Assembly: GCA_945873095.1 (NCBI GenBank)
Contig: CAMCBU010000005.1
Coordinates: 47,204-111,203 of the forward strand
Origin: Klebsiella pneumoniae
Lineage (GTDB): Bacteria > Pseudomonadota > Gammaproteobacteria > Steroidobacterales > Steroidobacteraceae
Reading direction: 5' to 3'
Length of the DNA: 64,000 nt
Shown: positions 26,690 to 34,213 of the stretch, in pieces
How the letters are laid out: every line of letters begins with the position of its first letter
Position numbering within the stretch: position 1 is the first letter of the stretch
The notes under the pieces: model-generated
What the model was told of the DNA's origin: nothing
The model's input: only the letters and a program-made list of their open reading frames with translations
The model's database searches: none
Translations under genes and position numbers: made by a program

Positions 26690-27417
26690 GTTTGCAGGGC
26701 TCGTTGACGCGTGATGGCGTGTCGGTGGTAGAGGATCAGCGCGAGCCCCAGGATGAGAGGAATGGACCACAAACCCGGATGCAGTGCGAGCGCTGGAATC
26801 GTCCTAACGGCGCCGAACGCAAAGAACGCGGTGTAGACGGAAATGCCGGCCCCGACCAGCGCCTTGATATGTTCCTTCAACCAATCGAGCCGCGCCGGTT
26901 GCGGCTTGAAAATGAACCAAAGATTGGTGGCAACCGTGGCGATACCGATGGCCGGCATGCCCAGCATCAAAGGTTCGCCGATCCGCAGTGATTCGACCAG
27001 ACAGATGACGGCGGCGAGGACCAGCAGCACCTGCAGACCCAGATTGCGCCATTCGCGATGCCCGCGATGATTCTCGCGGTGGTGGATGCAAGACCAGCCA
27101 TACCACGCGAGATTCACCGTGAGGATGGCGAGGCCAAGCATCATCCAGCCGAAAATCCCGCGTACCCACGCGGCATCATCCAAGTGCGGATGGGTGCCCT
27201 GCGGATCGAGCAGCGTGCAGATACTGATACCCACCGCGGCCGCGCCGGTCGCTAGCATGGTTCGGGTGAACACCTGTCCCCAGCGGCGGTGCAGGGGGCT
27301 TCCCTTACGGCCAAGGACCGGTATCCAAAATGCGACTAGGCCGAGGCTGCCGAAGAGGATATGCAGCACCACGAAGGCGTGAAACAGGCTGATCACGGGG
27401 TCGGTCACCTGCATCAT
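26686..27417 (-). CDS. DUF2306-like polytopic membrane protein coupled to crtD
   Basis: Inner-membrane protein of about 243 residues with six or seven helices. 'SLFHAFVVLHILFGSLGLVAFWIPVL' then 'GSPLHRRWGQVFTRTML' resemble DUF2306 proteins; scattered histidines (for example in 'FHAFVVLH', 'CIHHRENHRGHREW') could bind haem or metal. Two ATG codons, 27417 and 27414, are candidates; the longer frame lacks support. It is transcribed towards crtD, overlapping its start, and divergent from the P450 gene, with a PpsR-like site between. Not a standard PGC gene to my knowledge. Function unknown; a role in electron supply or carotenoid handling is speculation. Confidence 0.65.
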   Translation of the reverse strand: MMQVTDPVISLFHAFVVLHILFGSLGLVAFWIPVLGRKGSPLHRRWGQVFTRTMLATGAAAVGISICTLLDPQGTHPHLDDAAWVRGIFGWMMLGLAILTVNLAWYGWSCIHHRENHRGHREWRNLGLQVLLVLAAVICLVESLRIGEPLMLGMPAIGIATVATNLWFIFKPQPARLDWLKEHIKALVGAGISVYTAFFAFGAVRTIPALALHPGLWSIPLILGLALILYHRHAITRQRALQT

Positions 27418-27438
27418 GCTGCCGATGTCGTCGGCTAG

Positions 27439-27456
27439 TGTAAAGTAGGGTTGACG
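27439..27456. promoter_or_regulatory. PpsR-like site between DUF2306-like gene and P450 gene
   Basis: TGT-N12-ACG (one mismatch from TGT-N12-ACA), 22 bp from the start of the minus-strand membrane-protein gene and immediately before the P450 start at 27458. It contains TTGAC, a possible -35 element, in the second half. Fits joint light/redox control of crtD and the P450-ATP-grasp-crtB operon. No second site at 8 bp spacing. Confidence 0.45.
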
Positions 27457-27457
27457 T

Positions 27458-28822
27458 ATGTACTGTCCACCTAGACCGCAGCCGCTCGCGGCGCTGGTGT
27501 CTTTGCTGCGCACCATGGCGCGCGGTGACGGCGACCTGCTGAGTTTGTTGCCGGCCAAGGCCTACAAGGTCGAGACCGGTTGGCTCGGCTATTCGCGGCG
27601 CTCGATCCTCATCGTCAATGCCCCGGAATTACTGCGCGACGTGCTCACCGACCCGAGCGGCATCTATCCAAAGAACGATCTGATGGTCGGCGCGCTCGAG
27701 CCGTTGGTCGGCAATTCGATCTTCGTCTCGAGTGGCGCGATCTGGAAGCGCCAACGACAGATGATCGACCCTGCCTTTTCGCACATGCGTCTTGGCAAAG
27801 CCTTCGTGTCGATGTCGGCGGCAGTCGACGATTATGAGCAGCATTTGGATGAGCAAGCAGCGCGCGGGGAGGCCTTTTCGCTGGATCTGGCGATGAGCCA
27901 CCTGACTGCCGATATCATCTGTCGCACCGTCTTCTCGACGTCGTTGCAGTCGCGAACGGCCGTCGATGTGTTCGAGGCGTTCACGGTTTTTGAGCGAACC
28001 TGCGCACAGGTGGAGTTGAAGCGACTCATCTTCGACGAACCGTTCGCCAACATCCCGCAACATCCGGTGGTGCTCGAGGCTTGCGAGCGCATTCGACATC
28101 ATCTCGGCGATCTGGTCGACACCCATCTTGGCGCGCGCGCGGGTACCTACGACGATATCGCCAGCGCTGTGATCGAGGCCCGTGACGTCGACACGGAGCA
28201 GGGCTTCACCCGCAAGGAGTTGCTCGATCAACTCGGCGTGATGTTTCTCGCCGGACACGAGACGACCGCGAGCGCCTTGATTTGGGCTTTCATGATCCTC
28301 TCGGTACAGCCGGCGGTGATGGCGCGTGTACGCAGCGAGGTCGAGGCGGTCGCCGGCGATGGTCCGATCAGTCTCGAGCAAGTTAGACGGATGAGCTACG
28401 TGCGCAACGTCTTCAAAGAAACCTTGCGATTGTATCCACCGATCACCTTCATTCCGCGAGTGGCAGCAGAGTCGGCGCAAATCGGCCGGCACCGGGTCAA
28501 GCGCGGCGCCATGCTGATGATCGCGCCTTGGACCATCCATCGGCACCGGGATTACTGGCCACACCCGCACGCCTTCGACCCCGATCGCTTCTCGCCGGAG
28601 CGCGAGCATGAACTCGTGGCAGGCGCCTATCTGCCGTTCGGGCTCGGGCCGCGAGTGTGTGTGGGTGCCGGGTTTGCGCAACTCGAGGCGAGTCTGATCC
28701 TCGCCCGACTATGCCGTCGTTATGACTTCCAAGCACACGATGTGCAGCGTGTGCGCCCCGTGGCCCGTTTGACGACGCGACCCGCCGAACAACTGCGGAT
28801 GACCGTCACGAGGCGTGCATGA
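27458..28822 (+). CDS. Cytochrome P450 in carotenoid operon
   Basis: Complete P450 of 454 residues. I-helix oxygen-activation motif 'AGHETT' (265-270), ExxR 'ETLR' (321-324), haem loop 'FGLGPRVCVG' with the thiolate Cys401. No N-terminal membrane anchor. Soluble bacterial P450s need a ferredoxin and reductase; none is adjacent. First gene of an operon with the ATP-grasp gene (ATGA overlap) and crtB (ATGA overlap), so it is very likely tied to carotenoid synthesis. Some bacterial P450s hydroxylate carotenoids (CYP175A1 of Thermus), which makes a carotenoid hydroxylase or ketolase the leading hypothesis. Substrate is inference. Confidence 0.9.
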   Translation: MYCPPRPQPLAALVSLLRTMARGDGDLLSLLPAKAYKVETGWLGYSRRSILIVNAPELLRDVLTDPSGIYPKNDLMVGALEPLVGNSIFVSSGAIWKRQRQMIDPAFSHMRLGKAFVSMSAAVDDYEQHLDEQAARGEAFSLDLAMSHLTADIICRTVFSTSLQSRTAVDVFEAFTVFERTCAQVELKRLIFDEPFANIPQHPVVLEACERIRHHLGDLVDTHLGARAGTYDDIASAVIEARDVDTEQGFTRKELLDQLGVMFLAGHETTASALIWAFMILSVQPAVMARVRSEVEAVAGDGPISLEQVRRMSYVRNVFKETLRLYPPITFIPRVAAESAQIGRHRVKRGAMLMIAPWTIHRHRDYWPHPHAFDPDRFSPEREHELVAGAYLPFGLGPRVCVGAGFAQLEASLILARLCRRYDFQAHDVQRVRPVARLTTRPAEQLRMTVTRRA

Positions 28823-29958
28823 GGACGGTGTTGTTGACGCTCGGGCGACTTCCCAAGGCGCTCGAGTTGGCGCGCGCGCTGCAGTCGGCGGGTTGTCGGG
28901 TCCTCGTGGCCGAACCGTTTGCACGCCATGTCACCGGTGCGTCGCGTGCCGTCGCCCGCAGTTTCGTCGTACCGGCGCCGGCCGTTGATCGTGAGGGCTA
29001 CCTGCGCTCGCTCGCCGATATCGTCGCCAAAGAAAACGTCGATGTGGTGTTACCGGTTTCGGAGGAGATCCTGCACGTGGCGGCATTGCACGAGCGGTTG
29101 TCCGAGGCGGTCCGAGTGGCTTCGATGCCGCTGAATTCGTTACTGTCGGTATACGATAAACAGGCTTTCATCATGCGTTGTCGCGAGGCGGGTCTCGCGG
29201 CCCCCGAGACGCGATCGCTCGATCATCCAGCGGCCGCTGAGCTCGCGCGTCTCGGCCCGACCGTGGTCAAGCCGCGGCACTCGTGCTCGGGTCGTGGTGT
29301 GCAGTTCCTCGCGCGCGGCGTCGCGCTGCCGGTGCTCGATGAGCCCGCGATCGTTCAGTCGTTCGTCCCGGGGCAACTGCTCAGCACTTTCGGATTTGCC
29401 CGGTACGGTTGCTTGAACTCCACGGTGGTGTATCGCGCCGCCGTGTTGCAGGGCACGGTCGCCGTGTGCTTCGAGCGTATCGATGCGCCGGCGGCCGTAT
29501 TGCAGTGGATCGAGCGTTTTGTCGCGCATACCGGTTTCGATGGCTTTGTGTCGTTCGACTTGATGCTCGATGCGCAGGGCGTCGTGTGGGGTATCGAATG
29601 CAATCCGCGCACGACCAGTGGGATCCATTTCGTGCACCCGGCGGATCTCGCCCGCAGCGTGCTGCAACCCGATGAGCCGCAGTCATGGCGGTTCAAGCCT
29701 GGGCGGCTGTTACAGCAGTTTTATCCGTGCCTCACCGAGACGCAGGCCTCGGTGTTCTCAGCGCGCTTCCGCAGCAATCTGAGAAATCTCTGGCGGGCCC
29801 GTGATGTCAGTTGGCAACTCGATGATCCCTGGCCGTTCGTCGGCATGCCTTGGACATCTTGGCCTATCATCGAGCGTGCGATCGAAGAACGATGTACCTT
29901 CGGCGAGGTGGCGATGCGTGATTTCGATTGGCGCGAGACAGCGGAGAGCCGCCGATGA
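28819..29958 (+). CDS. ATP-grasp ligase in carotenoid operon
   Basis: ATP-grasp protein of 379 residues. A pre-ATP-grasp Rossmann-like domain ('VLLTLGRLPKALELARALQSAGCRVLVAE') is followed by 'VYDKQAFIMRCREAGLAAPET', the ATP-binding 'VVKPRHSCSGRGV' (149-161), and metal ligands in 'IECNPRTTSG' (259-268). This layout is that of carboxylate-amine or carboxylate-thiol ligases such as the carbamoyl-phosphate synthase/biotin carboxylase-like group. It would activate a carboxylate as an acyl phosphate. It overlaps P450 and crtB by 4 bp at each end. Not a known PGC gene to my knowledge; substrate unknown. Confidence 0.85.
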   Translation: MRTVLLTLGRLPKALELARALQSAGCRVLVAEPFARHVTGASRAVARSFVVPAPAVDREGYLRSLADIVAKENVDVVLPVSEEILHVAALHERLSEAVRVASMPLNSLLSVYDKQAFIMRCREAGLAAPETRSLDHPAAAELARLGPTVVKPRHSCSGRGVQFLARGVALPVLDEPAIVQSFVPGQLLSTFGFARYGCLNSTVVYRAAVLQGTVAVCFERIDAPAAVLQWIERFVAHTGFDGFVSFDLMLDAQGVVWGIECNPRTTSGIHFVHPADLARSVLQPDEPQSWRFKPGRLLQQFYPCLTETQASVFSARFRSNLRNLWRARDVSWQLDDPWPFVGMPWTSWPIIERAIEERCTFGEVAMRDFDWRETAESRR

Positions 29959-31016
29959 CAGCCAAGCTTGCCAGTGCCCAAGATCTCGAAACGTGCCGTG
30001 AGTCGATTCGCGTCGGCTCAAAGACCTTTTATGCGGCCTCGTTCCTGCTCCCACAACGAGTGCGCGAGCCGGCGCTGGCGCTTTATGCTTTTTGCCGAGA
30101 AGCCGATGACGCCATCGACCAATCGGATGATCCGCAGCGCGCCTGGGTCGAACTGAACGACCGGCTCGATCGTTTATATCGGGGCGAGCCGATCGATCGC
30201 GCCGCCGACCGAGCCATGGCCGATGTGGTCACCGAGTTTCTTATCCCGCAGGCGATCCCGGCTGCCTTGCTCGAGGGATTTGCTTGGGACGCAGCCGGCC
30301 GGCGTTATGACGACTTTCGCAGCCTGCAGGACTATGCGGTCCGAGTGGCAGGTACGGTCGGAATCATGATGTCCCTGCTGATGGGAGTGCGCGCGCCGTG
30401 GGCGTTGGCACGCGCGGCCGAATTGGGCATCGCGATGCAGTTGTCCAATATCGCCAGAGACGTCGGTGAAGACGCTCGCATGGGGCGCGTCTATCTCCCG
30501 GAAGACTGGTTGCGCGAGGCGAACTCGTCACGTGAAGCGTTATTGGCCGCGCCGGTTTTCGGCCAGTCCTTCCGACAAGTCGTTGATCGACTGTTGCATG
30601 CGGCAGAAACGCTATACGTGCGAGCTGCAGCCGGTGTGACGGAGCTGCCGCCAGAATGTCGACCGGCGATCCACGCGGCGCGCTTGATGTATGCCGAGAT
30701 CGGGCGCGAGGTCATGCGCCGTTCGGGCGATTCCATCTCGCAACGCGCCGTGGTGTCAGGCCGACGCAAAGCGCTCCTGCTCGCCAAAGCGATTTCCGTC
30801 ACGGCGATCGCAAGTTCGCCTCAATACAAGAGTTGGCCGGTGATGCCAGCGGCCGTTTTTTTACTCGATGCGATCGCGGCACATGATGCGGCCCGAGGTA
30901 TCGTCCCTGATCCGACGGTCGCCGAGTCGATCTTGACCCGTGATTTGATGCGACTGCTCGGGGTCATCGAGCGACTCGAATCGCAGGAGCTGACAGACCT
31001 AGAGCAGACGACCTGA
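29955..31016 (+). CDS. crtB: Phytoene synthase
   Basis: Condenses two geranylgeranyl diphosphates to phytoene, 353 residues. First aspartate-rich motif 'FCREADDAIDQSDD', second 'QLSNIARDVGEDARMGRVYLPEDW'. The ATG at 29955 overlaps the ATP-grasp stop; an upstream GTG in the same frame adds only a few residues inside the previous gene. Unusually crtB is not next to crtI but last in a P450-ATP-grasp-crtB operon. Convergent with crtC, stops overlapping by 18 bp. Confidence 0.95.
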   Translation: MTAKLASAQDLETCRESIRVGSKTFYAASFLLPQRVREPALALYAFCREADDAIDQSDDPQRAWVELNDRLDRLYRGEPIDRAADRAMADVVTEFLIPQAIPAALLEGFAWDAAGRRYDDFRSLQDYAVRVAGTVGIMMSLLMGVRAPWALARAAELGIAMQLSNIARDVGEDARMGRVYLPEDWLREANSSREALLAAPVFGQSFRQVVDRLLHAAETLYVRAAAGVTELPPECRPAIHAARLMYAEIGREVMRRSGDSISQRAVVSGRRKALLLAKAISVTAIASSPQYKSWPVMPAAVFLLDAIAAHDAARGIVPDPTVAESILTRDLMRLLGVIERLESQELTDLEQTT

Positions 31017-31979
31017 GCGCACTCGCGGCAGTCTGACCGGCAACAAGGCTCTCACCCACGATGTTGCGAAGCGACGCAACGAGACGCTTTCGTGAAAGCT
31101 CTCGACACGCGCTCCATCGAGGGTTGTTTCGACCAACGATCGGGAATAAAACGGCGCGCTCTCCAGCGTCTCGATCACCCGCGGTCGGGCGCCGAGATCG
31201 CAGCGCGTGTAGCGCTCGATGCCCCACATCGTGCTCGGCAGCCGTTGGATCGGCGGTTGCGATCCGGCGCGCACGCTGCCGTCTGCGGCAAAATCCAGCG
31301 ACCACGAGCGGTCTGGGTGACCCGATGCCCCGACCGTGTCGTACAGCACACGTGAGTTGCTCGAACCGTGGCTGCGCGACCAGTTCCAGGCGTCAAAGTC
31401 GTCTTCGAGGGGAGCCGAACCCTGATTCGCATCGAGATAGGCAGCGCCTTGCCAATGCAGAGCCGGCGCCTCGAAGCGAACGCTGATTCGCGCCAGCGGT
31501 GCGATCGGCCACCACAGGTGGCGGGCCGCCGCGTCGAGCGGATAGGGAGTGGCGTGTCGGACGCGGGGCGTGACTCGAATCTGGCCGCGCAGCGTTTGCG
31601 GCCAAGGTGAGGTGCGCTCGTCCACGTCGATCTGCAGGGCGTCGCCCTCCCAAGTGACGCGACTCGGACCGATACTCAACTGATGCGGCTGACGCGTCAC
31701 CGCGGCGGCATCGCGCTCGGTCATAGCCCAGCGACGCCCTTGCCCACGATAGAGCACCACGTTGAGCGCCGAGTGCTGCACCGGATCAACCAAGCCGCCC
31801 CGTCGAGCGCGCGCATACCAGGGCGAGAAGACGCAGCCGAGCATCGCGATGACGGTGAGGCCGTATTGACCGCAGTCGCTCAGCGCATCGAGATACCACC
31901 AGGCATAGCCATTCGGTGCGAGCGACGCCGCAAAGTCCGGACCGGTTTGACTCACCACCGGGTGGTGTCTATATTCCAT
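30999..31979 (-). CDS. crtC: Carotenoid 1,2-hydratase (hydroxyneurosporene synthase)
   Basis: Adds water across the terminal C1,2 double bond of neurosporene/lycopene-type carotenoids, 326 residues. Start set at ATG 31979 ('EYRHHPVVSQTG'), after which 'NGYAWWYLDALSDCGQYGLTVIAMLGCVFSPWY' matches the conserved N-terminal half; 'LWWPIAPLARISVRFEAPALHWQGAAYLDANQGSAPLEDDFDAWNWSR' region is the family hallmark. The longer frame to 32153 runs into crtE. A PpsR-type site covers the start codon. Confidence 0.93.
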   Translation of the reverse strand: MEYRHHPVVSQTGPDFAASLAPNGYAWWYLDALSDCGQYGLTVIAMLGCVFSPWYARARRGGLVDPVQHSALNVVLYRGQGRRWAMTERDAAAVTRQPHQLSIGPSRVTWEGDALQIDVDERTSPWPQTLRGQIRVTPRVRHATPYPLDAAARHLWWPIAPLARISVRFEAPALHWQGAAYLDANQGSAPLEDDFDAWNWSRSHGSSNSRVLYDTVGASGHPDRSWSLDFAADGSVRAGSQPPIQRLPSTMWGIERYTRCDLGARPRVIETLESAPFYSRSLVETTLDGARVESFHESVSLRRFATSWVRALLPVRLPRVRSGRLL

Positions 31980-32009
31980 GACACCATAGTGTGACAATCT
32001 GAGCTGACA
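31966..32009. promoter_or_regulatory. Tandem PpsR/CrtJ-type sites between crtC and crtE
   Basis: Perfect TGT-N12-ACA at 31966-31983, spanning the crtC start codon, then exactly 8 bp, then TGA-N12-ACA at 31992-32009 (one mismatch). Divergent crtC and crtE would both be controlled. Same paired geometry as at crtI and bchC. Confidence 0.6.
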
Positions 32010-32074
32010 TTCGCCAGCGAGCAGGTTTCCCACTTCGTTTGCCGAGCAGGCGCAGGCATGAAACAGGTGAAGGC

Positions 32075-32953
32075 ATGAAAAATGCGTCCGGATCCAGAAT
32101 CGAGCAGGCCCTCGAAGTGGCGGTCGAGTCGTGTGAGTCGCTAGGTTGCCCACCGCGTTTAGCCGCTGCCATCCGCTACGCTGTTTTTCCGGGCGGCGCG
32201 CGGATTCGTCCGCGCCTGTGCCTCGCGATCGCCGCAGGCTGCGGCGAGGCGCAATCGGCGCTCGCCGAGGCGACCGCAGCCTCCATCGAGTTGCTGCATT
32301 GCGCCTCTTTGGTCCACGACGATCTGCCGTGTTTCGATGACGCCGAGTTTCGTCGCAATCGACCGTCAGTGCATCGTGCGTTCGACGAACGGATCGCGCT
32401 GCTCGTTGGCGATGCGTTGATCGTGCTCGCGTTCCAGAACGTTGCGCGCGCTTATGCTCAGCATCCGACGCGCTTGCCAGGTGTGGTTCTCGCGCTTGCG
32501 CGCGCGGCGGGTGCGCCCGGTGGCATCGTCGCCGGGCAGGCGTGGGAGTGCGAGGAGACGACGCCGCTCGAGGAGTATCGGCGTCTCAAGACCGGTGCGT
32601 TATTCGTGGCTGCGACCGTGGGCGGTGCGCTCTCGGCAGGCGTCGATCCGACGCCGTGGCGTGAACTCGGCGAGCGACTCGGCGAGGCCTATCAGGTTGC
32701 TGATGATATCCGTGACGTACTCGGTACCGATGTCGAGTTGGGTAAGCCCGCGCATCGTGATGCCGAGCTGCTGCGCCCAAGTTGTGTCAACGAATTGGGC
32801 GTTGCCGGCGCCGTCGCACATTTCGAAGCGTTGATCCGTGCGGCCAACGAATCCATTCCCGACTGTCCCGGCGCAGAATTCCTGCGCGATCTGCTCGATC
32901 TCGAAGCGCAGCGATTATTGCCCGCCGCGCTCCTCGAGCGCGTGGCCGCTTGA
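32075..32953 (+). CDS. crtE: Geranylgeranyl diphosphate synthase
   Basis: Trans-isoprenyl diphosphate synthase of 292 residues making C20 GGPP for carotenoids and the bacteriochlorophyll tail. First Asp-rich motif 'LVHDDLPCFDDAEFRRNRPSVH', chain-length region typical of bacterial GGPP synthases; second motif is 'YQVADDIRDVLGT'. ATG at 32075 follows 'AGGTGAAGGC'. Upstream in-frame codons at 32039 are less likely. crtF follows with no ATG, probably by GTG 37 bp downstream. Confidence 0.94.
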   Translation: MKNASGSRIEQALEVAVESCESLGCPPRLAAAIRYAVFPGGARIRPRLCLAIAAGCGEAQSALAEATAASIELLHCASLVHDDLPCFDDAEFRRNRPSVHRAFDERIALLVGDALIVLAFQNVARAYAQHPTRLPGVVLALARAAGAPGGIVAGQAWECEETTPLEEYRRLKTGALFVAATVGGALSAGVDPTPWRELGERLGEAYQVADDIRDVLGTDVELGKPAHRDAELLRPSCVNELGVAGAVAHFEALIRAANESIPDCPGAEFLRDLLDLEAQRLLPAALLERVAA

Positions 32954-32990
32954 GCAGCGGATCCACGGGCGTCGCTACAGGCAACAGGGA

Positions 32991-34121
32991 GTGCACCTAC
33001 CGGGTTGGCTGCGGCATCGTTGGCGTCGCTGGCGTAATGCCCAACTGCTGGATCCTCGGGTCCAAAGCAAGCTATCCGGCTTTTGGCTGACCCGTCGGCG
33101 CGCGCGCCGCGAAGCCGGCGAAACTTTTGATCTGGTTGCGGGTTTCGTCTACTCGCAGGTGTTGCTCGCCTGTCATCGCCTGGGCGTGCTGACGCAGTTG
33201 CGCGCTGGCCCGCTGTCGCAGTCACAAGTGTTGTCGAACCTCGAGCTGCCGCCGGCGGCAGCGCTCACGTTGCTGCGAGCGGCCGAAGCGCTGGATCTGC
33301 TCGAGAGCGACGAGTCGGAGGCGGACGAGCTGACCTGGTGGTTAGGCGCCAAAGGCGCAGCTCTGCTCGGCAATGCCGGCGCGCTCGCGATGATCGAGCA
33401 TCACGCCGTGCTTTACCGTGATCTCGTCGATCCGGTCGCCCTGTTGCGTGCACCGCGCGGGAGCAGCGAGCTCGCGCATTACTGGCCCTATGCCACCTCC
33501 GATGCACCATCGCGTGCCGCACCGCAGCAGATTCGCGCCTACACCACGTTGATGGCGGCCTCGCAGGGGCTCGTCGCCAACGAAATTCTCGACGCCTACG
33601 ATTTCAGCCGACATCGCCGCATCCTCGATATCGGCGGTGGCGACGGGACTTTTCTGCGGCATGTGCGCGAGCGTGCGCCGCAGGCGCAACTCGTGCTCTT
33701 CGATCTGCCCGCAGTCGCGGCCGAGGCTGAGCGGCGCTTCGCGGCGGCACCCGGCATCGAGTGCATCGGTGGTGACTTTGCGCGCGATGCGCTGCCGAGC
33801 GGCGCGGATCTCATCACTCTGGTGCGCATCCTGCACGATCACGACGACGAGCTCGCGCAATCCTTGTTACATCGTGCGGCCGCTGCGCTCGCACCGGGTG
33901 GCTGCCTGATCGTGGCCGAGCCGCTCGCGGGCACGCCGCGGGCTAGGCGCATGGGGAACGCCTATTTCGGGTTATACCTCTGGGCCATGGGTAGTGGGCG
34001 GGCGCGAACGGCCGCCGAATTGAGCGCTTGGATGCGCGCTGCGGGACTCATCGAGATCGAGGAGCGGGCCACGCGAATTCCCCTGCAAACCCGCCTGATC
34101 GTTGCCCGTCGGGCCCGCTGA
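32991..34121 (+). CDS. crtF: Hydroxyneurosporene/demethylspheroidene O-methyltransferase
   Basis: SAM-dependent O-methyltransferase of 376 residues that methylates the C1 hydroxyl of carotenoids made by CrtC. N-terminal dimerisation/winged-helix region ('LVAGFVYSQVLLACHRLGVLTQL'), SAM motif 'ILDIGGGDGTFLRHV', 'LVRILHDHDDELAQSLLHRAAAAL' and 'LIVAEPLAG' follow the plant-type O-methyltransferase pattern of CrtF. No ATG exists before the conserved core; GTG 32991 is the likely start, so translation may depend on crtE. Confidence 0.92.
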   Translation: MHLPGWLRHRWRRWRNAQLLDPRVQSKLSGFWLTRRRARREAGETFDLVAGFVYSQVLLACHRLGVLTQLRAGPLSQSQVLSNLELPPAAALTLLRAAEALDLLESDESEADELTWWLGAKGAALLGNAGALAMIEHHAVLYRDLVDPVALLRAPRGSSELAHYWPYATSDAPSRAAPQQIRAYTTLMAASQGLVANEILDAYDFSRHRRILDIGGGDGTFLRHVRERAPQAQLVLFDLPAVAAEAERRFAAAPGIECIGGDFARDALPSGADLITLVRILHDHDDELAQSLLHRAAAALAPGGCLIVAEPLAGTPRARRMGNAYFGLYLWAMGSGRARTAAELSAWMRAAGLIEIEERATRIPLQTRLIVARRAR

Positions 34122-34141
34122 GGCGGCAGCGGATTTCGGGG

Positions 34142-34185
34142 TGTCTTTAATAGTTGACACTTCAAAGCGTAAGCGTAAACTGACA
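34142..34185 (+). promoter_or_regulatory. bchC promoter with tandem PpsR/CrtJ-type sites
   Basis: Perfect TGT-N12-ACA at 34142-34159, 8 bp gap, then CGT-N12-ACA at 34168-34185. The first site contains a consensus -35 TTGACA (34154-34159) and a TAAACT -10-like element follows after 16 bp inside the second site, so bound PpsR would block RNA polymerase. This is the same arrangement as the well-studied bchC promoter of Rhodobacter. It probably drives bchCXYZ and, by read-through, puf. Confidence 0.75.
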
Positions 34186-34213
34186 CTTGGATCGTCAGGC
34201 CTAAGGAGCCTGT

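Noticed and set aside
31990..32009. A TGT-N14-ACA match near crtC/crtE as a second PpsR site
   Set aside because: Spacing is 14, not 12; the TGA-N12-ACA reading at 31992-32009 fits the 8-bp tandem geometry better.
31980..32153. N-terminal extension of crtC to 32153
   Set aside because: The added 58 residues are unlike CrtC and run through the crtC/crtE promoter and into crtE.
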